A DNA stretch of 64,000 nucleotides from GAS188 sp963713805 (GTDB lineage Bacteria; Pseudomonadota; Alphaproteobacteria; Rhizobiales; Beijerinckiaceae). The stretch covers positions 1 through 64,000 of the forward strand of contig CAVQNF010000006.1 of the NCBI GenBank assembly GCA_963713805.1, read 5' to 3'. Positions 36,395 through 46,392 of the stretch are shown in pieces. Numbering within the stretch: position 1 is the stretch's first letter; the number at the start of each line of letters is the position of its first letter. The notes under the pieces were generated by a model. That model saw only the letters and a program-made list of their open reading frames with translations, ran no database searches and was not told the DNA's origin. The position numbers and the translations under genes were made by a program.

Positions 36395-37186
36395 ATGTGT
36401 ATGAGATCAAATCTGCTCGCCGCGGCGGCAGTCACAGTATTGGCGATCGCATCTCCGAGCCTTGGTTGGGCACATGCCAGCGGGGGCGGTCACGGCGACG
36501 GAGGCGGCCACGACGGTGGGGGGCATGATGGTGGTGGTCACGACGGCGGCGGCCATGGCCATGAAGGTGGAGGACACGAAGGCGGCGGTCACGAGGGAGG
36601 TGGTCACGAGGGAGGTGGTCACGGCGGTCACGAGGGCGGCGGCCATGAAGGGGGCGGGCATGAGGGGGGCGGGCATGAGGGCGGTCATGGAGGGCATGAG
36701 GGCGGCGGCCATGAAGGTCAGGGGGGCCATGACAGCGGCGGCGGTGGCCGCGAAGGCGGGGGTCACGAGGGCGGCCATGAAGGCAGCGGTCATGAAGGCG
36801 GGCACGGCGGCCATGAAGGTGGCGGCCACGAGGGTGGCCATGGTCATGGGCACGGCGGTGGAAAGGGCCATGAGCCTGGCGGCAATCCCGGCAGTAGCTC
36901 GGGCGGAACGGGTCTCGGAAATGGGGGGACCGGAACCGTCGGCACCGGAGCGAGCGGCGGCACGGGGATCAGTGGAACCGGCAGCGGCAATGGCTCCAAT
37001 GGAGTCTCCGGAGTGAGCGGGACCGGGACATCCTCCGCCAATGGAAACGGCGGGCCGAGCGCTTCTTCAAACGCAGCCTCGAGCGGCAACGGGGCAGGTT
37101 CCGGCGGTGCGGTCTTCACGGGAACGAGCTGCAATTACTGGGACGACACCTATTGGGGATACTGGAGATGCAAGCCTAATCGGTGA
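36395..37186 (+). CDS. Secreted His/Gly-rich repeat protein
   Basis: A 263-residue exported protein of unknown family. Residues 1-27 are a signal peptide (SNLLAAAAVTVLAIASPSLG, then WAHA). Residues about 29-160 are a low-complexity tract of GGGHEGGGHEGGGH-type pentapeptides, with roughly forty His residues alternating with Gly, Glu and some Asp. Residues about 160-245 are Gly/Ser/Thr/Asn-rich. The C-terminus is a short aromatic block with two Cys (CNYWDDTYWGYWRC). The His density suggests binding of Zn, Ni or Cu at the cell surface or periplasm, a proposal based on composition only. No operon partner is obvious, and the ribosome site is weak. Confidence 0.75.
   Translation: MCMRSNLLAAAAVTVLAIASPSLGWAHASGGGHGDGGGHDGGGHDGGGHDGGGHGHEGGGHEGGGHEGGGHEGGGHGGHEGGGHEGGGHEGGGHEGGHGGHEGGGHEGQGGHDSGGGGREGGGHEGGHEGSGHEGGHGGHEGGGHEGGHGHGHGGGKGHEPGGNPGSSSGGTGLGNGGTGTVGTGASGGTGISGTGSGNGSNGVSGVSGTGTSSANGNGGPSASSNAASSGNGAGSGGAVFTGTSCNYWDDTYWGYWRCKPNR
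36470..36870 (+). repeat. 15-bp tandem repeats coding GGGHE
   Basis: The DNA repeats a 15-bp unit close to GGAGGTGGTCACGAG many times, interrupted by shorter GGTCAC/GGCCAT units. Third positions vary, so selection probably acts on the protein repeat. Such tracts can change length by slippage and may be compressed in an assembly. Confidence 0.75.
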
Positions 37187-37700
37187 GCCCCCGTCAGAGC
37201 TTCCGACCTTCTTTTGGCCACGCCTTTGCTGCTCGCCACCTCTCCAGGGGGAAACTTCGAAATGGACAAACCAGGCAGATTCGCGTCCCGGCACCACAGA
37301 TGAATTTGCGAGCCCACGGGACGCAGATGGATTCACGGTGGACCGATTGTGGCCGGGGCTGCAACACGACCTGCGAGGTCGGGCCGTTCAACAACGTCCG
37401 CAAGCCACATGGCCATGTTTCGAGGGGCCGCTTGCATTGGGCCGGGATATTGCCTGGTCGACCATCACGACCCGGAAAACAAAAGCCAGAGCCGTGCGAA
37501 GGTAAATCATCGACCTGCTCGTGGTTCTCATCCTCCTCAACGCAATGTGAGCGCCCCCCAGATCCATGCCCTGGCCCGGAACCTGGTCTTAATCATGCGT
37601 TAGTTAGAAACTTCAAAATGTGCTTGGGCGCGAGGTTTTCCACTACACTCAACTGAACCTGCGAGCTCGACAAGAGTTGATGCGCCCAGGAGGACGGGCG
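37187..37700. other. Intergenic region
   Basis: About 510 bp with only short, mutually overlapping frames on both strands. No supported gene, hairpin or RNA was seen. Confidence 0.4.
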
Positions 37701-37919
37701 ATGTTCACATCGAAAGAGTGCCGCAAACGTGCGGCAGAGTACCGCGAGCATGCCGCGGCCTGCGTGAAACTGGCGCAAACCGTCGCTGATACCGAGGAAA
37801 GGGCGTGCCTCGTTTCGCTCGCCAACCTCTGGTCCAAGCTTGCGAATAATCTGGAGCGGGAAGCCCAGGTACGCGCGGATCGCGCGCAACTTCAGGATTC
37901 GCCAGGATCAATTCTTTGA
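37701..37919 (+). CDS. Small helical protein of unknown function
   Basis: A 72-residue, mainly helical protein: MFTSKECRKRAAEYREHAAA, then CVKLAQTVADTEERACLVSL and ANLWSKLANNLEREA. Proteins of this size and pattern (Cys-Arg-x-Arg-Ala near the start, then two amphipathic helices) are frequent hypothetical proteins in Hyphomicrobiales. ATG 37701 was chosen because AGGAGG lies 7 nt upstream; the frame is open further upstream but has no such signal. Function unknown. Confidence 0.65.
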   Translation: MFTSKECRKRAAEYREHAAACVKLAQTVADTEERACLVSLANLWSKLANNLEREAQVRADRAQLQDSPGSIL

Positions 37920-38012
37920 TACGCGCGTCGATACGGCTTTCATGAGCAGGTCATTGGCCTGCGGCGCCAGCTCGTCCACCATCCCTGTTTCCGATCGTCG
38001 AAGGCTGTGCCT

Positions 38013-39841
38013 TCAAACAAAGTCGGTGGGCTTTGCGAGCGTGCCCCAGCCGTTGGCGACAGAGGCCGAATTGCCTTGGAACGGGGCTTCTTGGGCTGAT
38101 GTGATCTGCGGCCCATTCATGGTCCAGTCCGCGAGCGCACCGTCACTGTTCCGCCAAAGGATATCGGATTTGCCGTTTCCGTTGAAATCGCCGATTTGCG
38201 CGATTTGCCACGAGGCGTCCGGCATCGCCGGGCTGCCCTGCAACGTGACCTGCTGGCTCGCCGTGACCTGCGACCCATTCATGGTCCAGTCCACGAGCGT
38301 GCCGTTACTGTTGCGCCACAAGATGTCGGACTTGCCGTCTCCGTTGAAATCGCCGATGGCGGCAACGCTCCAGGACGCGTCAGGCGCGGGCCGACCGCCT
38401 TGGTACGTGACGTCCGGTGCTCGAGGTGATCTGCGAGCCGTTCATCGTCCAGTCGATGAGCGTGCCGTCGCTGTTGCGCCACAGGATCTCGGACTTGCCG
38501 TCTCCGTTGAAATCGCCGACGCCGGCAACGCTCCAGGAGGCGCCAGGCGTCGCGGGGCTGCCCTGAAGAGTGACGTTCTGGCTCGCCGTGACCTGCGACC
38601 CGTTCATGGTCCAGTCCACGAGGTCCCCGTTGCTGCTGCGCCACAAGATGTCCGATTTCCCGTCCCCGTTGAAATCGCCGATCCCGGCGATGCTCCAGGA
38701 GGCATCGGGCGTGGCCGCGCCCCCTTGAAAGGTAACCGCCTCGCTCGAGGTGACCTGCGAGCCGTGCATGCTCCAATCGACGAGGCTACCAACGTTGTTG
38801 CGCCACAAGATGTCCGAGGCGCCGTCTCCGTTGAAGTCGCCCATGCCGGCGACGCTCCACACGCTCGGGTCGGGCACCGCGGGGGTTCCTTGATACGTGA
38901 CCTCCTGCGGCCCGGCCGCCGTCCAGGCCGCGAGCGTGCCGTCCCCGTTCAGCCAGAAGACGTCGGAGGAGAGCGTCATTTGCAATGGCGGAGCGCTCGT
39001 CCAGCCGAGCGCATTCATGAGGGTGACGTCGGTCGCGGTGAGCGCATTCACGACACCCGGATACGCATTGTCGTCGAATGCATCGTTGCCGGCGCTCGGC
39101 GCCCAGTCACCGAGATCTCCTCCGTTGCCGGTCTGGAAATTGTTCCAGTTGTCGAGCGCGGTCACGCCATTGTCGATCGAGAAATAGGAAGCGGCGCCCG
39201 AGGTGAATTGCCGAGCATATGCCGCCGAAAACCGGTAGAGATCCATCGGCGTATAGACATTCGGCGTGTCCAGCTCCGATATCCTGCCCATGATTTCAGA
39301 GAATTCATGCTCCACGAGGGCGACGAAGTCGTATTGGTTCCAGGCCGGCGCTGCCGTGGTGGAATAGCCGAAGATGTTCGCAGCGGCATCGACCCCGACA
39401 TAACCGTCGAGGCCGCCGTTGTTCGCCACGAGGCCAAGTGCCTTCGCCTCGGCCTGGGTCGTCACGAGGCTCGCCGGAGCGTTCGCCGGAGCGCTGGCCG
39501 GCAGAGTGCCGGCGCCGGGCGCGTTCTGGCCAAGCAGGGCATCTCTGACTGACGCGTAGGGCTCGACGATCCCATACCCGGCCTGGCCGTTCAGCACCGG
39601 CAAGCTCTCGCCGAGCGCGCCCGCTTGCAGGCTTTGGCCGTCGATCTCGCCGAATCCGACCTTGATGGTGACAGTGACGGGAGTGGTGAACAGAGTATCG
39701 AAATACGACACCACATAATTGACGGCGGCGACGAATCCCGGTCGGCAAGTTCGATGTGTTCTGATCGAATTCGAGCGACAATATTGCACGCGAGCCTCCA
39801 TCGCAGAGCTTGTATCTGCAGCGGGTCTTGCGGCCGGACAC
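38013..39841 (-). CDS. Secreted VCBS/FG-GAP-like repeat protein with HEFSE putative metalloprotease region, frame broken
   Basis: About 605 residues. The first ~270 residues have SRAILSLEFDQNTSNLPTGF, AAVNYVVSYFDTLFTTPVTV, IKVGFGEIDGQ, YDFVALVEHEFSEIMGRISE and LGDWAPSAGNDAFDDN. I read this as the alphaproteobacterial extracellular family with an HExSE putative metal site (NF038122-like). The C-terminal half consists of about five 54-residue GDFNGDGKSDILWRNSDG-type repeats, a Ca-binding FG-GAP/VCBS pattern. +1 changes lie near 39745 and 38415. The start is uncertain (GTG 39841, or an ATG near 39808). No Sec signal peptide is visible, so type I secretion is likely. A protease function is unproven. 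Confidence 0.72.
38050..38860. repeat. Five 162-bp tandem repeats coding FG-GAP-like units
   Basis: The segment CCGTTGAAATCGCC (coding strand: GDFNG) recurs near 38182, 38341, 38502, 38665 and 38827, about 162 bp apart. Neighbouring copies are very similar at DNA level, so recent unequal exchange or assembly collapse is possible. Confidence 0.8.
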
Positions 39842-40081
39842 TTACTGCCCGGGGATGAATCAGGCGTTACCCTCGCCGCCTGATTTGCGCGTAAATTCGT
39901 CAGTTTTTCCGTTGGCATGCCTCGTAGCGAGAGCGCTTGATCCTGCTCGCGAAGCTCGAGAATGTCAGTCCTGGGTCGACGCGGCGGAGGCCTTCGGCTC
40001 AGGATGAGCAACCCGATCGCCGCGCGACGCGGTTCGAGCGCGTCGAGAGCGACGCGGGTGGCTCAACGCCGGAAAAAGCTT

Positions 40082-41030
40082 TCAGCCCTGCGCCTTTCGG
40101 CCACCCGCCGCCGTGATCACGGCAACGATGATGATGCCGGTGAGCAGCAGCCTCATGCCGGCACCGACGCCGAAGGTGTTGAGCATGGTGAGGAGCAGCA
40201 CCAGGAACAGCGCCGCGCCCCAGATGCCGGGAACATTGGCCTTGCCGCCGGCAACGGAGGTGCCACCGATCACCACGACCGCGATCGAGGCCAGGAGATA
40301 TTCGTTCCCGATGTCGATATTGGCGCCGCGGAAATAGCCGGCAAGCAGTGCGCCGTCGAGGCCGCCGAGCATGCCGCAAAGACCGTAGGTGAGGAAACGG
40401 ATCAGGCCGACCCTCACGCCTGCAAGTCGCGCCGCCCTCTGGTTCTGCCCGATGGCGAGCACCGAGCGCCCGTAGACTGTACGCTGCAGCACCACGCCCG
40501 GCGCCCAGGGTCAAGACCATGGTGATGAGCGCGAGCACGGGGATGCCGAATATTTGGAGGTTGGCAAAATCCGCGAACCCCGGCGGTGGCTTGATCTGCA
40601 AGCCGCGGCCATAGCTGATGTCGACCGACTGGATGATGAAGCTCGCCGAGAGTGTCGCGATGATCGGGGGAATCCGCAGCGCCCAGATCAAAAGATAGTT
40701 GACGACGCCGATGGCGAGCCCGCAGGCGAGCGCCGCCGACAAGCCGAGAATGATCGCGGAATCATTGCCGTCCATGACCTTCATCGCCACGGCGCTCGCG
40801 AGCCCGATGTTGGCCGGCAGCGAGAGGTCCACATTGCCGGGACCAAGCGTGATGACGAACATTTGCCCGATGCCGACCAACACGGTGAAGACCGCGAGCG
40901 AGAGCGCCGCGGTCGCCATGCCGCCCGCGCCGTGCCCGGCCGTGAAAACGATGGCGGCGAGCCAGACCGCGAGCGCTCCGAGGAAGGAATAGGCCCAAGG
41001 CTTGGCGAGAACCCTGCCGGCCGCGTTCAT
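40082..41030 (-). CDS. Sugar ABC transporter permease (RbsC-like), second, frame broken
   Basis: About 315 residues with eight to ten hydrophobic helices. Family blocks are FTVLVGIGQMFVITLGPGNV, DLSLPANIGLASAVAMKVMD, RIPPIIATLSASFIIQSVDI, YGRSVLAIGQNQRAARLAGV and GYFRGANIDIGNEYLLASIA. It belongs to the ribose/xylose/galactose importer permeases. One +1 change near 40505 interrupts it. ATG 41030 overlaps the stop of the first permease (ATGA). It is the last gene of a four-gene importer operon. Confidence 0.87.
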
Positions 41031-42013
41031 GGCCCCGACCTCTTGAGGCCGATCAACACGCGGGCTGCGAGCACGATGATGAGAATGATGCCATTCGCCG
41101 CGACCTGCCAATCGGGAGGGATGTGCATGAAGGTCAGGAGCGGCGACGCGGAAAGCGCGAGCGTCAACGCCCCCATGACGGCGCCGGCGGGCGAGACGCG
41201 GCCACCCACGAATTCGCCCCCGCCCAGGATGACGCCGGCGATCGAGAGCAAGGTATATCCATTGCCGACATTCGCATCGGCCGAGGTGGTCATTCCGATG
41301 AGCGCCACGCCCGCCAGCACGCCGAACAAGCCGGCCAAGGCGAACAAGGTCGTCTTGGCTTTCAGCAGCGACCAGCCGGCGCGGTGGATGGCGACGGCAT
41401 TGCCGCCCGAACCGCGCAGAATGGCACCGTAAGAGGTACGCATCAGGCCGACATAGGCGACGCCGGCGATGACGACCGCAGCCAGAATCGGGAAGGGAAC
41501 GAAAGGAGGGCTTGTCTTCATCACGGCCTGCAACCATTCGGGCGCCTTGCCACCCGGCTTGGGCAGCAGGAGAATCGCGAGGCCTTGCCAGACGAAGCTC
41601 ATGCCCAAGGTCACCACGATCGAGGGCAGGTTGCGCAGGTAGATCAAGGCACCGAGCGCCGCATAGACGCAGACGCAACCCGCAAGCACCAAAATGCCGA
41701 GGACCGGGGCGTCTCTCAGCCAAGTGGCGGTGACGCAGCCCACGAAACCGACGAAGGTGCCGATCGACAGATCGAGATCATTGCCGGCGATCACGAACAT
41801 CTGGGCGATGGTCGCCAGCGCAATCGGGATGGCGAGGTTCAGCATCAAGGTGAAGCCGAAATAGCTGATGGCGCGCGGATTGAGATAGGCGATTGCCGAG
41901 ATCACCAGGGCCAAGGAGAGAGCCGGCAGCAGCCCGCGCACCATGCGGCGCGAGGTGAACCTCCCGGTCATCGGGGATACGAGCCGAAGGGGAGTGGTCG
42001 ACGCGGCGGTCAC
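41027..42013 (-). CDS. Sugar ABC transporter permease (RbsC-like), first
   Basis: A 328-residue multi-pass protein in an intact frame. Typical sequence is IAQMFVIAGNDLDLSIGTFV, NLPSIVVTLGMSFVWQGLAI, YGAILRGSGGNAVAIHRAGW and GYTLLSIAGVILGGGEFVGG. It starts with GTG 42013, right after the ATPase stop (TGA G GTG), and overlaps the second permease by 4 nt. Two different permease genes imply a heterodimeric channel, as in autoinducer-2 or some pentose importers. Confidence 0.9.
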   Translation of the reverse strand: MTAASTTPLRLVSPMTGRFTSRRMVRGLLPALSLALVISAIAYLNPRAISYFGFTLMLNLAIPIALATIAQMFVIAGNDLDLSIGTFVGFVGCVTATWLRDAPVLGILVLAGCVCVYAALGALIYLRNLPSIVVTLGMSFVWQGLAILLLPKPGGKAPEWLQAVMKTSPPFVPFPILAAVVIAGVAYVGLMRTSYGAILRGSGGNAVAIHRAGWSLLKAKTTLFALAGLFGVLAGVALIGMTTSADANVGNGYTLLSIAGVILGGGEFVGGRVSPAGAVMGALTLALSASPLLTFMHIPPDWQVAANGIILIIVLAARVLIGLKRSGP

Positions 42014-42014
42014 C

Positions 42015-43487
42015 TCAGTTCGCCTCCTCGAATGAAGAGTGGATGATCTTCTCCTCGGTGAGCTCGTCGCGCATCAGGTCGGCGACGATGGTGCCGTTGC
42101 GGAAGACATAGGCATGGTCGCAATTCTCGAGCTCGTCGATCTCGGTCGTGTACCATAGGAAGGTACGCCCACCGCGCGCCTCCTCGCGGATGAGAGCGTA
42201 GACCTCGAGCTTCGTGCCGATGTCGACGCCGCGCATGGGATCGTCCATCAAGACGATGCGCGCATCAGAAGCCAAGGCGCGCGCGAACAGCGCTTTTTGC
42301 TGGTTGCCGCCCGAAAGCGAGAGAATGTTCTCGCGGATGTCGGGCGTCGCGGATGCCGATCTTGTCGCGCCAGAAATTCGCCAGCGCCTCCTCGCGACGT
42401 GGCGAAATGAAGAGGCCTTCGCGAAGCCTTCCCAGCGAGCTGAGGCTGATATTCTCGAAGATCGACCACTGCGGAAAGATGCCATCCAACTGGCGGTCTC
42501 CCGCGACCAGCGCGACCGGCGCGGAGACCTCGATGCGCGATCGGCGCCGGCTCGCCGCGGCAAAAATGGCGAGCAGCAGATCCGTCTGACCATGGCCGGC
42601 GAGACCCGTAAGGCCGATCACTTCGCCTTCACGCGCCACGAGTTCGGGACCACCGATCTGGCGCTCGGGCCGGGCGCGGACACGAACCGGAGCCGCGGCC
42701 CGCGTGATGTCACGGCCGCCGCCGAGCTCCTTGCGGGCGTTGGCGTCGATGGTGCCCATGGCCGCGACCAGCTTGTCGCGATCGAAGCGCTTCGCCCTGT
42801 CCGAGCCACCACTTTCCCGTCGCGCATGACCACGATCCGGTCGCAACTCTTCAGGACTTCACCGAGAATATGCGAGATGAGGACGCAGCTCGTGCCTTGC
42901 GCGACCGCGCGCCGCATGAAGGCGAGCAATTGCTGGGTGGCGTGAGCATCGAGCGAAGAGGTCGGCTCATCGAGGATGACGAGCGCAAGCGCTTCATCCA
43001 CGACGGTGAAAGCCCGCGCCACCTCGACCATCTGCCGCCGCCCGATCGACAGATCCTGCACGAGATCCGAGGCGCCGATGCCGTGACCCGGAAAGATTTC
43101 GTCGAGTTTGTCGGTGATCAGCTTGCCCGCATTGCGGCGCCAGTTGAAGCCGCGCAGCTTCGGATGAAACACTCGCGCGTTCTCGGCTACGGTGAGGTTG
43201 GGGCATAAGGAGAGCTCCTGAAACACGCAACGTATGCCGAAGGCCTTGGCGCGCACGGCCGAGTAGTTCCGCTCCTCCACGTTAAAAAGGGTGATACGAC
43301 CGTTGTCGGCCGACGCGGTCCCCGCCAATACGTGCATCAAGGTGGATTTGCCGGCACCGTTGTGCCCGACAAGGCCGACGCATTCGCCCCGGTCGACCGC
43401 AAACTCGACGCCACCCAGTGCGCGGACGGCGCCGAAGTGTTTTTCGACGCCGTCGAGCTTGACGATATTCGGGCCTGTCGCCGCCAT
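42015..43487 (-). CDS. Sugar ABC transporter ATP-binding protein (RbsA-like), frame broken
   Basis: About 490 residues with two ABC domains. The first has Walker A GHNGAGKSTLMHVLAGTASA, DLSIGRRQMVEVARAFTVVD as signature and ALVILDEPTSSLDAHATQQL as Walker B. The second is the diverged half (GEVIGLTGLAGHGQTDLLLA, ILSLSGGNQQKALFARALAS, RIVLMDDPMRGVDIGTKLEV), as in RbsA/XylG. One apparent 1-base loss near 42815 and one +1 near 42350 break the frame. It energises the two permeases that follow directly. Confidence 0.87.
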
Positions 43488-43534
43488 TTGCTGTCCCCGA
43501 TCCGGTCGAGGCCCGCTCCGTGTAAGGGTGGCGG

Positions 43535-44557
43535 CTACTTCATGTTGGCTTTGATGGCGGCGACGGCATCCTGTTGCGAATACTCGTGGCTGGCGACACC
43601 GCCCTTGGGAATATTCGGCAGCTCAGCCTCGAAGTTGTCTTGCGTGAAGGCAAGGTAAGGCACCAGGAGATCGTGCGGAATGTTCTTGTTGCCGTCCAGC
43701 ACCTGCTGCGCGACCCAGAAGGCGAGCGTCGATACGCCAGGCGCGATCGATGCCGACCAGGTCGTGAAGCCGTCCTTGGCTTTCTGCTCCTTCCACCATT
43801 CGAGCTCGTCCTGACGGTTTCCCATGATGATGGTGGGACGAGGCTTGCCGGCCGCGGCGAAGGCTTGTGCGGCGCCGTAGCCGTCACCACCCTGATCGAC
43901 CACGCCGACCACGCTCGGGAGGGACGGCAACACAGTCGCAACTGCCTTTTGCGCGGTCGTCTGATCCCAATCACCCGTCACCGAGCCGACGATCTTGAAG
44001 TCGGGATGGGCCGCGACCGCCTCGACAATTCCCGTATGGATGGCATCGTCGATCGACGTGCCGGCGAGCCCGCGGATTTCGAGCAGGTTGCCACCCTTGG
44101 GCTGGAACTTGGCCATCTGCTCCACTTCCTGCTTGCCCATGTCCTTGAAGTCGACGACCACCCGATAAGCGCAAGGCTCGGTAACGATGCCGTCGAAGGA
44201 GACGACGACGATGCCGGCGTCGCAGGCTTGCTTGATGGCGCCGTTCAGCGCGTCGGGCGAGGAAGCGTTGATGACGATCGCGTCATAGCCCTGCAGGATC
44301 AGGTTCTGGATCTGCGCGGCTTGCGTGGGCACGTCCTTGTCCGCGGTGGTGAAAACGTCGGCCGCGCCGACGACCTTGTCGGCCACGGCCTTCTTGGTGA
44401 CGATGTCGTAGCTCTTCAGCATCGCCTGGCGCCAGGAATTACCGGCGTAGTTGTTGGAAAATGCGATCCTCTTGCCGCTCGTATCGGCTAGAGCCGACCC
44501 GCCGAGCATCGACCCTGCGACAACGCAGAGCGCCAGAATCTTGTTCATCGACTTCAA
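43535..44557 (-). CDS. Sugar ABC transporter substrate-binding protein
   Basis: About 340 residues, Peripla_BP_4 type. The signal peptide is NKILALCVVAGSMLGGSALA. The mature start is DTSGKRIAFSNNYAGNSWRQ, with family blocks NLILQGYDAIVINASSPDAL, ACDAGIVVVSFDGIVTEPCA, EIRGLAGTSIDDAIHTGIVE and VVGVVDQGGDGYGAAQAFAA. The ribosome site GGAGG (44563-44567) is 5 nt from a TTG at 44557 (MKSMNKIL) and 14 nt from the ATG at 44548, so TTG is the better start. The frame is intact. It is the first gene of the importer operon. The ligand is probably a pentose or sugar alcohol but cannot be named. Confidence 0.9.
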   Translation of the reverse strand: MKSMNKILALCVVAGSMLGGSALADTSGKRIAFSNNYAGNSWRQAMLKSYDIVTKKAVADKVVGAADVFTTADKDVPTQAAQIQNLILQGYDAIVINASSPDALNGAIKQACDAGIVVVSFDGIVTEPCAYRVVVDFKDMGKQEVEQMAKFQPKGGNLLEIRGLAGTSIDDAIHTGIVEAVAAHPDFKIVGSVTGDWDQTTAQKAVATVLPSLPSVVGVVDQGGDGYGAAQAFAAAGKPRPTIIMGNRQDELEWWKEQKAKDGFTTWSASIAPGVSTLAFWVAQQVLDGNKNIPHDLLVPYLAFTQDNFEAELPNIPKGGVASHEYSQQDAVAAIKANMK

Positions 44558-45104
44558 TGGATCCTCCCTTGCTACATTCGATCCGATCGGGTCCTCGCTT
44601 TCGCCCGCACCGAAACTAGTACCGGCGATATGGGTGGAGAACGAAACCTGCAAAACCTCGCGCTTTTCACGCTCGTTGTCGGAAAACCCGAGCCAGGACA
44701 GAGATTCGCGAGGACCCCTGATCGAGATTATGCCGCCATTGCGTGGCGCCGCAAGCGCATCTCGGGCAGTGGAGGGATGCTGGAAATCGAGAGGCGGCGT
44801 CACCGGTGCGGTCCGTGCAAGCATTCCGGCCATCCGAGATGGTCGATCGTATGCACTGGCGCGGGCAGATGCCCTTGACTATCCTCGCCTCATGCGCGAC
44901 CGGCTGCGCAAGGCTCCGAGCAACGAGGGTGCACAACGGTCGGCATATCCCGATGACGCAACGGCCGAAGATGCCGACTGAGGCCATGCGTTCACTTGTC
45001 CCGAAGGAGCGAGCTTGCGCAAGGGCGTCTTTCGAGACGGGCGTGGTTCAAGGCGTGCGACGGTTTGATCTGAAAGGCGCGGCGATCTCCGGGGTTCGAA
45101 ACGA
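44558..45104. other. Divergent intergenic region (sugar importer / moeA)
   Basis: About 550 bp between two genes transcribed in opposite directions, so both promoters should lie here. Open frames in the region lack ribosome sites and recognisable products. No regulator gene for the importer is seen beside it. Confidence 0.4.
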
Positions 45105-46359
45105 ATGGCGCAACTGACCGACGATTGCTTCGCCTTCGGCGGCGCGCTCATGCCGGTCGAAGCGGCGCTGGCGCTGATCGCCGAAAGGATCATGCCGGTC
45201 GCGCAAAAAGAGACTGTGCCGCTCGCGCAGGCCGACGGGCGCGTGGTCGCGGCCGATATCCTCTCGCCGATCGCGCTGCCGCCTTTCGCCAATTCGGCGG
45301 TCGATGGCTATGCCGTGCGCCATGTGGATCTTGCGGCGCAAGGTCCGACCGAGCTGCCCTTGCGCGGCCGCGTCGCGGCTGGCGGCTCGGCGTCCGGGAT
45401 CGCCGCCAAAGGCGTCGCCGTGCGCGTCTTCACGGGTGCGCCGCTGCCCGCCGACGCCGACACCGTGTTCATGCAGGAAGACGCGCGGGCGACGCAAACA
45501 CATGTCGTCTTGCCGGCTGGCTTGCGCCGAGGCGCCAATCTGCGTCGCGTGGGCGAAGACGTCGCGTCGCGGGGCCCTCGTCCTGCCGGCCGGCCGCAGG
45601 ATGAAGCCCCAGGACGTGGCACTCGCCGCCGCGGTCGGCCTCGCTTCCATCGAGGTCAGGCGACGGCTGAGGGTCGCGCTGTTCTCGACGGGCGACGAGC
45701 TGGTCGAGCCCGGCGGGCGTCTCGGCGAAGGCGCGATCCATGATTCGAACCGGCTGTTGCTCTCGAGCCTGCTCGCCCGCTTCGGCGCGGAAGTCGTCGA
45801 TCTCGGCATCTTGCGCGACGATCGCGACGAGCTCGCGGGGCGCCTCGCCGCCGCGGCGCGAGGGCATGATCTCATTCTCACCAGCGGGGGCGTTTCCACC
45901 GGCGAGGAAGATCATGTGAAGGCCGCCGTCGAAACGGTCGGCAAGCTCGTCTTCTGGCGGCTCGGCATCAAGCCAGGCCGGCCGATCGCGATGGGGATGA
46001 TCGAGGGGGTGCCCTTTGCCGGCCTGCCGGGCAATCCGGTCGCGGTGTTCGTCACCTTCTGTCATGTGGTGCGCCCGCTGCTTGCACGCCTGAGCGCCAT
46101 GACGCTCGATCCGCTCGCGCCCCTGCCGGTACGCTCGGCCTTCGCCTATCGCAAGAAGCCGGGCCGGCGCGAATATGCGCGGGTCAGCCTGCGGCGCGCG
46201 CCGGACGGAACGGTCGAGGCCGTGAAGCACCCCCAGGAGGGCGCCGGCATCCTCACCTCGCTCACCGAGACGCAGGGGCTTGCCGAACTCGCCGAGGATG
46301 TCCTCGCGGTCGCGCCCGGAGATCTCGTGGGGTTCTTGCCCTATGCGACGATCTGGTGA
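45105..46359 (+). CDS. moeA: Molybdopterin molybdotransferase MoeA, frame broken
   Basis: About 417 residues. MoeA inserts molybdate into adenylated molybdopterin. Conserved sequence: VPLAQADGRVVAADILSPIA, PPFANSAVDGYAVRHVDLAA, VRVFTGAPLPADADTVFMQE, VALFSTGDELVEPGGRLGEG, AIHDSNRLLLSSLLARFGAE, LILTSGGVSTGEEDHVKAAV and PFAGLPGNPVAVFVTFCHVV. One +1 change near 45568 separates the first third from the rest. Its product would serve both the formate dehydrogenase and the molybdenum hydroxylase of this window. It stands alone, not in the fdh/mob cluster. Confidence 0.92.
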
Positions 46360-46392
46360 GACGGCTTGCGCGGACGGAACGCCGGTTTTCGC

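Noticed and set aside
37840..39552. Plus-strand open frame of 570 codons
   Set aside because: Antisense shadow of the VCBS-repeat gene. The repeats on the minus strand give the meaningful GDFNGDG motif.
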